Part shown: in pieces, positions 49,962 through 61,655 of the stretch | Position numbering within the stretch: position 1 is the first letter of the stretch | Layout: every line of letters begins with the position of its first letter | Assembly (NCBI RefSeq): GCF_018687715.1 | Contig: NC_056767.1 | Location: 4,160,001 to 4,224,000 of the forward strand | Reading direction: 5' to 3' | DNA: 64,000 bases | Origin: Carya illinoinensis | Lineage: Eukaryota; Streptophyta; Magnoliopsida; Fagales; Juglandaceae | Translations under genes and position numbers: made by a program | The notes under the pieces: generated by a model | Told to the model about the DNA's origin: nothing | What the model saw: the letters and a program-made list of their open reading frames with translations, nothing else | The model's database searches: none

Positions 49962-52156
49962 TGTGACGCCCCCAAATCCCCACGCCCGAACACGGGGAAA
50001 TCGAGACGTCCGGATGGTGACAACCCGGATCACCATCCTATCGACGGGTGCCAAGTGTGTGCAAAGGCAACAGATGTGCACGAAGAGACACGCAGCGGAT
50101 AAGCAAGTCAATAAATAAGTACCAGAATTTTTCTTAACGTAATACAAGCTGTTTAAAACATACATAACTAAAATATTACAAAAACACAAATACAGTTTTA
50201 AAACCATAAAGAAAAGCATGACATCAGCAACCCGGCGGAGCCGCATCCTCGGGCTCAGCCTCCTCCTCCTCATCCTCATCTCCTGCACCAAAAGCTACGG
50301 AACCAAAAATGGTACCTTAGGTAAGTAAAACCCAAACACTACCAGATAAAAACACATAGAACTCAAACAATATGCATGAAACATGCCCAATCCACAAAGC
50401 CCATAAAACACAAGTTTTCCACACACGCCAAAAACCCATTGGCCCAAAACCACGCCAAAAGTCCCATTTGGCCTCTCAAACCATTATCCAATTTTAACCG
50501 TATGCACCATGACCTCCCCTAGGGGTCATCCGCACACCCTGGTTCCAGTGCCACACCGCAGAGTACCACCACGCATGTGACACCTAACGAGCGATGCCCA
50601 GTTCCGCGCCTCGCGCGTTCGTAGCCAAGCATCCTCTAGCCCTCACCAGCGAAGGGCCACGGAGTCGGTGCGTAGGGCGATGCCCGGTTCCGCGCCCGGC
50701 GAATTCGTAGCCAAGCAACCCCTAACCCCCACTCCCGTCGTCTAGCGACAACTCATGGGACATCACTCAGTTTATTCCGCTCCCGAGTGACCAGAGGAGC
50801 TCCACCAGGATAATACCCCATCCCGGCTTGGGGTCGTGATACACACGCACCCGTAAGACCACTCACGCCAATACACAGGCTTTTCACACATTGCCACAAA
50901 CACACGTGCATGCACCATGCAATACCATAACAATGCATAATAAAATAGTCCAACAACATAAAACAATTAAACAGGTAACTCCGTCCTCCATCCATCCGAC
51001 CCCCGAACTCCTCGGACTCAGTCCGGAATCAACCAACCAGCAGATAAAATAAATTGAATGAGCAATATATATTTAAATCTGAAAATAGGGTTTGTAAAAT
51101 ACTTACAGCGCTATATGGTATTTTTAGAAAGCTTGCGGCGTTGCAAACGGCGGAAGAAAAGCAACGTAACAGTGTAATTTACACTGTTGCCGTGGGTAAT
51201 AAATTTCCCATTTTCGAACGGGGACAAACCAAGGCACGAAATTGATAGGGAATGATCTTGAGATATTTATGAAGGTATAGGAAATGAGTTTTGGCCGTGG
51301 GTGGTGGTGGAAATGGCGGTCGAAGGCCAAAAAGGGGCTGAACGGAGTTGAGCTCGTGGGAGCTGCTCCGGCAACGGATCGAGGCCGGAAATGAGTGGTT
51401 TAGGTCGGCAAGAGGTAGGGGAAGAAGCTGTGAAAAGATGGTGGCCGGAGGTGGTGCGACGGCGTCGGAATCGGTGAAAAACCGTATGGCTTGGAGGAGC
51501 TCGTGGTGGCTAACGGTGGCTCGGATGGAGGTGAAACTTGGTGGGGATGTTCACCGGTGAGAGGGGAAGAAAACTGGGTGGTTGGTGTAGGCCACGCCGC
51601 CGGTGAGCGGCAGTTATGGGCTGCGAAAGCAACCGGCGACAGGGGCAAAAACAGAGCAGGTGCAGCGACTTCCGACGGCTCTCGAAAGCTAACGGCTGGT
51701 CCGATGGCTCTGAAAATTGGTGGGGATGATCTCTGGTGGAAGGGGAAGAGAATGGTGGTGACGGCGCACCAAACGGTGGCCGGACAGCGGAGAACTGGCC
51801 GGTCAAAGTGGCGGCAATGGGAATGAGAAAAAGGGGCAGCTGGGCGTACTTGGGAGAGAAAGGAGAAGAAAGAAGAAGAAAAGAAAGAAAAAGAAAGAAA
51901 AAGAAGGAAAAAGAAAAGGAAAAAGGGAAAAAGAAAAGAGGAAAGAAAAGAAATGAGGTCCAATCCTCACTCCGGAGACCAAAAACCGATCCGCCGAAAA
52001 CGATATTAAAAACCGTAAAACGACTAAAATAAATTAAACACATCAAATAAATTAAAACCAATTTAAAATACATTAATTTAAAATAAATAAACCAATATAT
52101 TAATTAAATTAAAAACCACCCTTAAGTGAAAATACACGTAAAAACGGGTCATCACA
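49962..52156. mobile_element. Solo LTR nested in the Helitron, 2.2 kb, TSD TCTCC
   Basis: Begins TGTGACGCCCCC and ends GGGTCATCACA, with the TG...CA ends of an LTR. Exact 5-bp duplications TCTCC flank it at 49957-49961 and 52157-52161. It is much more GC-rich than the Helitron around it. No primer-binding site or pol sequence was seen, so recombination between two LTRs probably removed the interior. Open frames inside (for example 51400-51963) are low-complexity purine/pyrimidine runs and are not counted as genes. Ty3/gypsy origin is my guess from the general look of the ends. Confidence 0.82.
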
Positions 52157-52161
52157 TCTCC

Positions 52162-53880
52162 TCTGTTTCTTCTTCCCCGCCCCACCTTCTTCTCCTCCTC
52201 TTACATTTTTTTTTCCTTGTTTATTTTCTTTTGTGTTTAGATGTGTGTTTCATTTTTTCTCCGATTGCTTTGCCCTTTTTTTTTCTATCCCTGGAGATTC
52301 TCCTACTTTTACATATGGTGAGTGTGTAATTAAAAGCATTTCGGTTTTCTGGTGACCTCACCATTTCTCATATGGCAAAATGGTGAGCAAAGTGAAAAAC
52401 GACAACGCTGAGGTCTAGATCCAAAGATTTCTTAGATTATTGTCTGTCGATTCGTCTGAAATTTTTTTTCTTTTTTCTTTATATATATATATATATCTAA
52501 ACAGAGAGTTTGTAGATTGTTTTTCAATTTGCTTTAATTTAATTTAAGGAATGTTTTGTTTTTCCTTAGATCTGAACAATTTCATATATGCTCTTTCTGT
52601 TTCTCCACTTCTACGAACGACTTTTTTTTTTTTTTAATAAAGATCTGAACATATATCTCTGTTTGGAGTCTTCTGAAAGAGTTTTTTTTTTCCCCTTAGA
52701 TCTGAACAATTTCATATCTGTCTTTTCTATTTTCTGACCCATACGAATGTTTTTATTTTTTAGATCTGAACATATATTTTATAGAGTGGAATATTTTGTG
52801 TTTGGGATCTTCTTGTGGGTTGAAAGTTGGGATTTTTTTCGTCATTTTGGGACTGTTTCAATGGGTTCTTGTGGGTTGATGTTTTTCTTGTCTTCTACTT
52901 TTCAGATCTGTGTTTAGTATATGAGCTCTCTATTTAGTAAAAGAAATGGGTTCTATGGATTTTTTTTTTCTTGCGCTTGACTTGATCTACTTTTCAGATC
53001 TATATGAGCTTTGTATTTTTCAGATTTGTATAATAAAAGTTTTTTTTTTTTTTTGAGATTTGTGTTTCTAGGATTTTTTTGTTTCAGATGGAGCTTTTTT
53101 TTTTCCCTTGCGTTTCATTTCTTCCACTTTTTTTTTTTTTGCTGGCGTTTCATTTCTGCTTTTTTTTTTTGGTTGTTGTTCTGCGTTTGATGTATACTAC
53201 GTTTCATTTCTTCTATTTTTATCCTTGTGCTTCATGTATACTACATTTGTTGTCCTTGTATTTCATTTCTTCTAATTTTTTTTCTTGTTAAGTTTTGTAA
53301 TCTTTATGGGGGTGTTCTAATTTCATATATTTCTAATGTTTCCCCTGTTTGATGTTATTCCAGTTGCAAAACTTGAACCTTGAAGTTCATTTTTTTTTTT
53401 TTGTTATCTGTGTTCATATGCATATCATCTAATCAGAAGATGCAATTTTTTTTTTTTGCTATCTGTGTTCATATCTTTTTTTATTTATTTTCAATTCAAG
53501 TTTTTTTTTTTTTTTTGCTGTCTGTGTTCATATGTTTTTTTTTGTTTTCGATTCATGTTTATTTTTTTTTGTTGGGTTTGATTTGTTCTACTTTTTTGTT
53601 TCTTGTTCTTCAAATTTTGATTTATATGACTTTTATACTTTTCACATCTATAGAACGAAAAATTCCACTTGATTTCTGTTTTCCTATACATTTCTCCCCC
53701 ACCAACGCATCTTTACTAATGGTAGTTTTTTTTTTTTAATCAAAAATTTCAAAACTGGGTTTTCTTTTTACATGCTAACTGTGTTTTTTTTAATTTTTGG
53801 TATTCTAAGTACATACGAGCAAATCAGAAGATGCAATTTGTATGAGATGCATATGCATATCATCTAATTAGTTACTGTAA
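52162..53880. other. T-rich, host-promoter/leader-like segment inside the Helitron
   Basis: Together with the CT-rich stretch before the solo LTR, the plus strand resembles a plant 5' leader: ctctctctcc, then cctctgtttcttcttcc, then an intron-like T-rich stretch. The motif ttagatctgaacaatttcat occurs at about 52567 and 52697. At 53400-53530 the phrase tctgtgttcatat repeats three times between T runs. It may be a captured host promoter and leader intron, oriented against the Helitron genes. No confident coding exon was found. Confidence 0.4.
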
Positions 53881-54337
53881 TAAATTCATTCATTCAATAT
53901 AATTCATTCTTACAGTACTGAGAGAAAGAATAGTAACATACCTATAACTGCTGAGATTTACATGCACGAGTAACTTGCTCCAGCGTATTTATTTTTTAAG
54001 CTAGAATACAAACAGAAGAAAGATACGGAATGAAACAAATATTAACATTTAAATTTCAGTTAGATTCAATTTGTCAAATAAAGTGATAAACTTTAACTGT
54101 AAAAAGACATTAACATCAGGGTGGCTAAGTAAAATGGCACTAAGGACAACGAACTGAACAATAAAATTAAGGGGTAAAACTGAAAATTAAACAGGAAAAG
54201 TTAATGAGTCGGTAGAAAGATATAAAGACCAAAATAACTATCGGTAAAATGAAAGGGAAACGTAAACGGCTGTAATTGTCAAACAAAACCAAGGATAAAA
54301 TAGGAAAAAAATAGTTAAATGAAAATACTGTTGTTAA

Positions 54338-54366
54338 CCGATTGCCACTTTATATATTAGTATAGA
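54338..54366 (-). other. Helitron 5' terminus
   Basis: Minus strand reads TCTATACTAATATATAAAG followed by TGGCAATC and is preceded by A. This terminal motif is shared by many plant Helitrons. Confidence 0.85.
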
Positions 54367-54527
54367 TATATAATTGAAAAATGTTTTAGCCATAAAAAGA
54401 ATTACATAAAAATAAATCTATAAATTGATGTAGTTTGATGTGGTACGTCAGATTATAGAATTACTTTTATCATAAAACAGATATAATATATTTCATAAAA
54501 TCATATCAAATAATTAGATACAATAAC

Positions 54528-55801
54528 TATTGAATCTAAGATTTCAAGTTTCGTACAATTATATATCGATATATGGATTTTGATGATAACAAATGAATTC
54601 AAAAAATAAATGAATCTCAAACTCAAGTTGTCTACATAATGAAGTCAAGCACATCAAAGAATCAAGCATGAGCAAGAAATGAATAAATTCACATTAAAAT
54701 TATAGAGTAATATTGTAAATCTTTTAAAAATTCGAAATTATGATTAAGGTTCAAAATTAATATTTTATTATAAAGCATTAAAATACATTTTCAACATGTG
54801 CATGAATATTTTGAAAATTATATTTAAAAATTTTGAAAGATGATTAATTGTCATCTTTCACATGTGCATTACATGATTAAAAGTTTGAATTTTGAAAATA
54901 TTAAAGATGATTGATTGTCATCTTTCACATGTACATACTTTATTTGAATATTTTCAAAAGTAATTGATGTTTCTTTTTTTACTTATGCAAAATGTAGATA
55001 ATTTTGTTTGAAAATTTTGAAAAATAAAGTGTATTCTTTTTGTCATATGCAAAAAGTAAAAAGATTATGTTTGAAAAATTTGAAAAGAAAAATGTGTTCC
55101 TTTTGTCATATGCAAAAAGTAAAAAGATTAGGTTTGAATTTTTTGAAAAGTGAATGATGTTGCTTTTGACATGTGAATCTTTTTAAATTTGAATATGAAG
55201 TCTCATATGCCTATAAATAGATCATTTGAGAGTTTCACATTCACAACACCAAGAGTATATAATATTCATTCAAAACTTTCATTCTCTCTTCTCTAAGCAT
55301 TGAGCCTTAACTCTTGTTTATTTTGAGAGATATAGTTTGCGTTATATTGTTCTTATTTCACTCATTGAGAAATATTTTCTGATAACCTACCCACTATTAA
55401 CTCTTATATCAGTAAAATTGTGTGTATAACCCTTGTGCGTGTAAAAAATGTTCTACATAGGAAATAGTTGAATTATCACGTATAAGGTGATTGCAAGTGT
55501 AGAGGGTGTATTACACGGATCCTTTGTAGCGGTATTGTTTAAATGTGTAATAGATTTCTATATTCACCTGAAAGAGGTTAAATAGTAAATTTGGAAATCC
55601 TCAACAGGTAGCTTGAGGCGAGGACGTAGGCAGTGGGGTCGAACCTCGTTAACATATTGAGTTTGCTTCTATTTTACCCTTACTTTTTATATTTACTACT
55701 GCTTTATATTTTATTTACATTTTATATTATGTATTTGATTTATATTGTTAATTTTTTAAATATAACTCAATTCACCCCCTCTTGTGTTAATCATCTAGGC
55801 A
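54528..55801 (+). repeat. Copia 5' LTR
   Basis: Matches 61656-62922 along its length, including the motif tcatatgcctataaatagat (about 55202-55221), whose TATAAATA is the likely promoter, and ggtagcttgagg near the end. Its first dinucleotide is TA instead of TG. Internal tandem units around 54840-55150 differ in copy number from the other LTR. Confidence 0.85.
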
Positions 55802-55806
55802 ATAAT

Positions 55807-55818
55807 TGGTATCAGAGC
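55807..55818 (+). other. Primer binding site, complementary to tRNA-Met
   Basis: TGGTATCAGAGC lies five bases after the 5' LTR. It is the standard copia primer site matching the 3' end of initiator tRNA-Met. Confidence 0.92.
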
Positions 55819-55862
55819 AAGAACTCTGTTATAAAATTAACTATCTTTTAAGTTAAGATCTT

Positions 55863-58800
55863 ATGGCTAATATTGCAGTTTCATTTGGTGAAAGTCAATC
55901 TAGCAGTCGGCTTCCACTTTTTTGTGGAGAAAATTACTCATTTTAGAAAGTTAGAATGAGAATATTCCTTCAGACTCAAGGTCGAGAAATCTGAAAATGC
56001 ATTGTAAATAGACCTTATATTCGAACAAAAGTGGTTAATGGAGTAAAAGTCAAAAAGGAAGAAGAAGAGTTTGATTGTGAAGACGATAGACTTTATACTT
56101 TGAATTTAACTGCTATGAATTTATTATATAATGCTCTCAATAGAAAAAAGTTTAATAGAATAATGACTTGCGCTATAACAAAGAAAATTTGGGATAACTT
56201 GAAAATTACTTATGAAATAACTTCGCAAGTTAAGGAATCAAAAATTAATATTCTTACTTATGAATATAAAATGTTTAAGATGAATGATAATAAATTTATT
56301 TCTAATATGTACACTCGTTTTACTAACATCATAAACAGCTTGACAGCTCTTGACAAAATTTATTCCAAGGTGGAGATAGTAAAAAAAATTATCAACTCTC
56401 TACCAAAACGTTGGGAATCAAAAGTGACAGTGATTCTTGAAACTAAAGACCTCAAGAAACTCGAAGTGAATGAACTCATCAAGTCACTTATCACCTATGA
56501 GTATACATTGAAAAGAGGAGAAGAAGAAAGAAAGCCAAAGAAGAGCTTGGCACATAAAACTGTTCCTTATGAAAGTGAAAGTAATGAAAATGAGGAAAAT
56601 GACAACAAAGATGAATAAGTTACGATGACAACAAGAAAAATTAAGAGGTTCTTAAAGAAAAACAAAACTCCTCCGAAAAAATCATTCAAAAAGTTTTTCA
56701 AGAAAGATTCAGGTAAAAATAACACTTTAATTTGTTATAAATGCAATAAGTATGGTTATATCAAAACAGATTGTCCTCAGCTCAAGAAATATCGAAATAA
56801 GGACAAGAAAGTAATGAAAGTTATATGAGATAATGATTCAAGTAGTTCGGATAGTGAAACAAGCAATGAAAAATCAGCAAATCTTTATCTTATTGCTAAA
56901 GATGACATTGAGGTAACAAATCTCGATAATATTGAAAATCTTTCATATGAAGAATTGTAAAATATTTTAAAAGAGTTATATAAGGAATTTGAAAAATTGG
57001 GTATCAAGTATACTGTTTTGAAAAAAAAAATCTTATTTAACAAACGAAATTGATATTTTAAGAAAAGAAAATATCGTTTTGAAAGATGAAAATTTTAAGT
57101 TAAAGAATAAAAAAATTGATTTAGAAAATATTGTTGAAAACTTTATGAATAGAAAAAGAAATTTTGAAAAACTTCTTGGTAGTCAAATATGTGTTTTTGA
57201 CAATACATGTTTGGAATATATGCCAAAACAAAAATACAAATCTTATAAAAACTTTTTGATAATTCTTATACATCAAAGTCCACTATTCAAAATTATTTTC
57301 ATAAAAATAATTTTGTCAAAAAAATATACTATTATAATCACTCAAGTTCTTCATATATGCCACATACTATTTACAATTTTTGTAATAGAAATGGTCATAA
57401 TTATTATACTTGTCATATTAAAAAAAAGCATACAATGACTATTAGGGTTATATGAGTACCTAAAAATCTTGTTTCTTCTAATACTAATAAATGAATGACC
57501 CAAAGAACTTGAGTACCAAGAAAAATCATTTTAATTGTTTTTATAGGTATGCATGAAGTTATCCACAAACAAAAACAAATGATTTTTAGATAGTGGATGT
57601 TCAAGACACATGACGAGAGACAAGATTAAGTTCTTTGATCTTAAATCTAAAGAAGAAGGATATGTGACATTTGAAGACAACTCGAAAGGGAAGATCGTGG
57701 GAATAGATAAAATTGGTAATGAATTTTCTCTCATAATTGAAGATGTTCTACTTGTTGAAAGTTTAAAGTATAATCTTTTAAATATAAGTCAATTATGTAA
57801 TAAATGATTTACAGTTACTTTCAAAATAAATAAGTGTATTATTTTGAATAATTATGATTGCCATGTTTGTTTTATTACTTTTAGAAGTAGCAATGTTTAT
57901 ACAATCGATTTTGAAGAAATTACCTCACAAGATGCTATTTATTTTTCAACTTAAAATGAAACTAGTTGGCTATGGCATAGAAGACGAGGTCATGCCAACA
58001 TGAAACTTATTTCCAAACTTTCAAAAAATGATCTTGTGATAGGTTTACCAAAAATAAATTTTCTTAAAGATAAAATTTGTGATGCATGCCAATTTGGTAA
58101 ACAAACAAAAACTTCTTTTAAAATCAAGAAATATATTTCCATTACTAGACCACTGCAACTGATACACATGGATCTTTTTGAACCAAATAGAGTTGCAAGT
58201 CTAGGAGGAAAATATTATGCATTTGTCATTGTTGATGATTTCTCTAGATATATGTTGGTCATTTTTCTTGCTCATAAAGATGAGGCATATAATGTCTTTA
58301 TCAAGTTATGTAAGAGAATTCCAAATGAAAATGGCTATACTATTTCAAGTATTTAAAGTGATAGGGGAAAAGAGTTTGTTAATAAAAATATTGAAACATT
58401 TTGTGATGAAAATAGTTTTGTGCATAATTTTCTGCTCCTCGAACTCCTTAACAAAATGGGATAGTAGAGAGGAAAAATAAATCTCTTCAAGAGATGATAA
58501 GAACAATGGTCAATGAAAATAGTTATTTTTTAGCCGAAACGATAAGTACTGTATGTTATATTATAAATAGAGTTATGCTAAATTTAAATTAGATAAAAAT
58601 CCCTATGAGCTTTGGAATGAGAAAAAATCCAACATTGATTACTTTCATGTATTTGGATGCAAATATTTTATTTTAAATGATAGAGATAATTTAGGCAAGT
58701 TTAATACAAAATCTGATAAATGCATCTTTCTCGGATATTTTACTATTAATAAAACTTATAGAGTATTCAATAAAAAAAATTTTGACTGTATAAGAATCTA

Positions 58801-60617
58801 TGCATGTAGTATTTGATGAATCTAATTCTCTACTCTCTAAGAAATCCATTGATGAAGAAATAAGAGGTATAAATAACACGAAAAGTTTTAATCTCAACAA
58901 AGAGAACACAATAGAGGAAATCCAACATGGAGACATCAGGAAAAATCATCAAAATTTAATGCAAGATGCAACCAAATAGTGAAAAGTTGTGAAAGATCAT
59001 CGAGTGGAACAAATTCTATGAGAACTTTCACATGGAGGAAGCACTCGATCATCTCTTAGAATATTTACAATCACACTGCTTTTCTATTTCAGATTTAATC
59101 CAAAAATATTGATGAATTTTAGATTCTAGTTATGCAATAAGAGTTGAATCAATTTGAAAGTAAATGATTTTTGGATACTTGTTCCTAAACCCAAAAATCA
59201 TACTATTATTGGAACAAAATGGATTTTTAGAAATAAGAAAGATAAGTTCGGAGTCATTACTAGAAATAAGGTTCAACTTGTAGCCCAAGATTTCAATCAA
59301 GAAGAAGGAATTGATTATGATGAGACATATGCACCAATCGCAAGATTAGAAGTTATTCGAATGCTATTAGCATATGCTTGTTATAAAAATTTCAAACTTT
59401 TTCAAATGGATGTTAAAAGTGCTTTCTTAATTGGTTTTATAAATGAAGAGGTATATATTGAGCAACTTCTAGGTTTTGAAAATCATATTTTTCCAAATTA
59501 TGTTTTCAAACTCATAAAAGCTCTATATGGATTCAAACAAACTCTTAGAGTTTGGTACGAGAGATTCAGTGGTTTCTTGATTGGAATTTTTTTTTTTAAG
59601 AGGAAAAATCGATACAACTCTTTTCATTAAATACTAAAATGATGATATTCTTTTAATTCAGATTTATGTTAATGATATAATATTTAGTGTTACTAATGAA
59701 AATATGTGTCAAGTTTTTGCTAAGACTATATAGGAAGAATTTGAAATGAGCATGATGAGAGAACTTACATTCTTTCTTAGATTGCAAATTAAGCAAGCAA
59801 AAAGTGGGACATTCATCAATCAATCAAAATATATTAATGAATTACTGAAAAGTTTGAGATGAAAGGTGTTAAGGAAATTGAAACACGAATGAGCTCATCC
59901 ACTAAACTTAATAAAAATGAAACTGGTAAGCCAGTTGACTCGAACGTATATCGATGTATGATTGGTAACTTATTATATTTGACAGCCAGTAGATCAGATA
60001 TTATGTTTAAAATGTGTTTACGTGCACGCTTTCAATTATCTCCAAAAAAATCTCATTTAATTGTAATTAAGCGCTTTCTTAGATATCTTAGTAGTACAAT
60101 TGACTTAGGGTTATGGTACCCTAAGTACACATCTTTCAATCTAATCAGTTACATAAATACAAATTATGCTAGTTGTAAAATAGATTGAAAAAGTACTAAT
60201 GGAGCATGTCATTTCTTTGGTCATGTACTAGTTTCCTAATTTAGTAAAAAATAAAATTCTGTTGTACTATCTACTATTGAGGCAGAATATGTTACTGCGG
60301 ATAGTTGTTATGATCAAGTTCTTTACATGAAGTAACAACTTGAAGATTTTAAACTCATGTATAATCACATTCCAATCAAATGTGATAATACAAGTGTTAT
60401 AAATCTTTCAAAGAACCCAATACAACATTCTAGAACTAAGCATATTGAAATAAAATATCATTTTCTTTGAGACCATGTGCAGAAATGCAATATAGTACTA
60501 GAGTTCACAAATACACATGATCAGTTAGCAGGTATTTTCACAAAACCTTTACCAGAAGATAGATCGTGTATGATTATAAGAGAAATAGGTATGATGCATG
60601 TTATGAATATCTCTTAA
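55863..60617 (+). pseudogene. Copia gag-pol, multiply interrupted
   Basis: Starts MANIAVSFGES at 55863. Gag part: UBN2-type region (IWDNLKITYE, INSLPKRWESKV) up to 56618, then a zinc knuckle CYKCNKYGYIKTDC near 56738 in which the usual His is Tyr. Protease: FLDSGCSRHMT near 57587. Integrase: WHRRRGHAN and CDACQFGKQ zinc residues (about 57970-58110), HMDLFEPN and SDRGKEF acids. Reverse transcriptase from about 59154 (IIGTKWIFRNKKDKFG, FQMDVKSAFL, LIKALYGFKQ); the YVDD box reads YVND near 59670. RNase H ends with STIEAEY and HTHDQLAGIFTKPLP-like sequence near 60280-60560. Stops include two in the gag start (after NYSF and after GREI), one before FLDSGCS, one after ISSI, and several in RNase H (after CKID, VS, FSKK, MK and HFL). 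A frameshift lies near the RT start. It is clearly inactive. Confidence 0.88.
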
Positions 60618-60665
60618 AAGATAGACTAGAGTCAATAAAAATAGAAAGAGATTTTTTAAATACTT

Positions 60666-61103
60666 TTACATAAACTTGAGATTCTTAGCCTCGTGTTTGA
60701 GACGTTCGTTCTCTTCATACAATATCATGTCATCCTTATCCATGAGAACTGGCAAGTGGAATGAAGAATCTAATAGAGATTTTAACTGTTTATTTTTCTG
60801 CCAAAGGATTCCTTCACTTGTGTGAGACTCTTGAATAATTCGTTGAAGTACAAAAATTTGTTCTTTAAACTTTTCAATCTCATGGTTTTTGACTTGTAGC
60901 CGCTAGGAAAAATCAACTATAGAGGAGCAATAGTGAATCCCGAGACTCATCAAGTCGTAGATAATATCGGAATCTGACTTATTAGCTAAATTATTATTTT
61001 CTTGTTGCAACATGACATCAATGACAACTGAAAAAAAGACAAGAGATTGAGGTGTAGAATACCTCATAGATAAATCCAAATGAATGTTAGAAGAATGAGT
61101 CAT
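60666..61103 (-). pseudogene. Antisense coiled-coil-like ORF inside the copia element
   Basis: Minus-strand frame of exactly 146 codons including the terminal stop, starting MTHSSNIHLDLSMRYS at 61103 and ending RLKHEAKNLKFM. A single in-frame TAG (60903-60905, codon 67, after SIVDFS) interrupts it. After the TAG the frame continues as a regular charged helix-like sequence (NHEIEKFKEQIFVLQRII, QKNKQLKSLL, YEENERLKHEAKN), which looks like a coiled coil and not random antisense. A TATA box lies about 105 bases upstream, with a CT/CA-rich leader between. The frame is also open upstream to 61346, so another start is possible. I do not recognise the protein. Extra antisense ORFs are documented in some plant Ty3/gypsy elements; I do not know of this one in copia. 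Confidence 0.6.
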
Positions 61104-61207
61104 TGAGAAAAGAATTGAAAGTTTAAAACGAGAATATTGAAGGAATGCAGATGAGTTATAGAGATGAGAAGAAAATTTGATGCGGATTTGATGAACTTTA
61201 AGACTGA

Positions 61208-61214
61208 TTTTATA
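61208..61214 (-). promoter_or_regulatory. TATA box candidate for the antisense copia ORF
   Basis: TATAAAA (in ctctataaaatcagtc) on the minus strand. It predicts transcription start near 61180 and a leader of about 75-80 bases before the ATG at 61103, ordinary spacing for a plant gene. Confidence 0.5.
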
Positions 61215-61455
61215 GAGATAGCATAACGAACAAAACAAACTATCATTTAAGTCAATGAGCAATGTGATTTCTTTTTGGTATCCAATTGATGAAAATGATC
61301 CTTTTTTTTTTTTAAATATTAGGCGATTTTTAAAATCTCCAGCCACATTTGTCGGGTCACGGGAGGCTCCAATTTTTAACTATCTATAGTTTTTTTTTTT
61401 TTTTAGTAACACACCGTTTTTTTCCTTCTTCAATCCATTTACTTGCTATTGATCA

Positions 61456-61475
61456 TTTTTAATGATTCTAAAAGG
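61456..61475 (+). other. Secondary purine tract in the copia 3' region
   Basis: The run aaaagggggagaag lies about 190 bases before the 3' LTR. It resembles the purine-rich primer tracts that copia elements use next to the 3' LTR. It may be a second priming site or a remnant. Confidence 0.4.
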
Positions 61476-61655
61476 GGGAGAAGTTTTAGACTAAAACATT
61501 AACATTGTCTGTATTGCTAAACTTATTATATATGCTTGGAATTATATTTATACTTTTGCCTTAAAAAAACTAACGCACATTCTCAGTGGGAGCTTAAGTA
61601 TTAATACAGATTTCGGATTCTATCAAGTATTTGTCATCATAAAAAATAGGGAGAT

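Larger units (their letters stand above)
40240..54366 (-). mobile_element. Helitron with Rep/helicase and RPA genes, 14.1 kb
   Basis: On the minus strand the element starts at 54366 with TCTATACTAATATATAAAG, a common plant Helitron 5' end, preceded by A. It ends at 40240 with CTAA (the CTRR rule), followed by T, so it sits in an A-T dinucleotide as Helitrons do. A GC-rich hairpin lies 4 bases before the terminal CTAA. Inside, in order on the minus strand, are a T-rich/exon-like 5' section, a Rep/helicase pseudogene (about 43348-48120) and an RPA70-like pseudogene (41095-43152). A 2.2-kb solo LTR has inserted at 49962-52156. Without it the element would be about 11.9 kb. Coding genes carry many nonsense codons, so it is not autonomous. 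Confidence 0.88.

Noticed and set aside
50000..51250. GC-rich stretch that might be an rRNA or organelle insertion.
   Set aside because: It lies within precise TG...CA ends flanked by TCTCC duplications, and I recognise no rRNA or plastid sequence in it.
51400..52073. Two overlapping minus-strand ORFs of 187 residues.
   Set aside because: They are low-complexity Ser/Phe/Pro translations of a purine/pyrimidine-skewed stretch inside the solo LTR, open in several frames, with no domain.
53079..53739. Phe-rich ORFs that look like membrane proteins.
   Set aside because: They are translations of long T runs; hydrophobicity follows from base composition.
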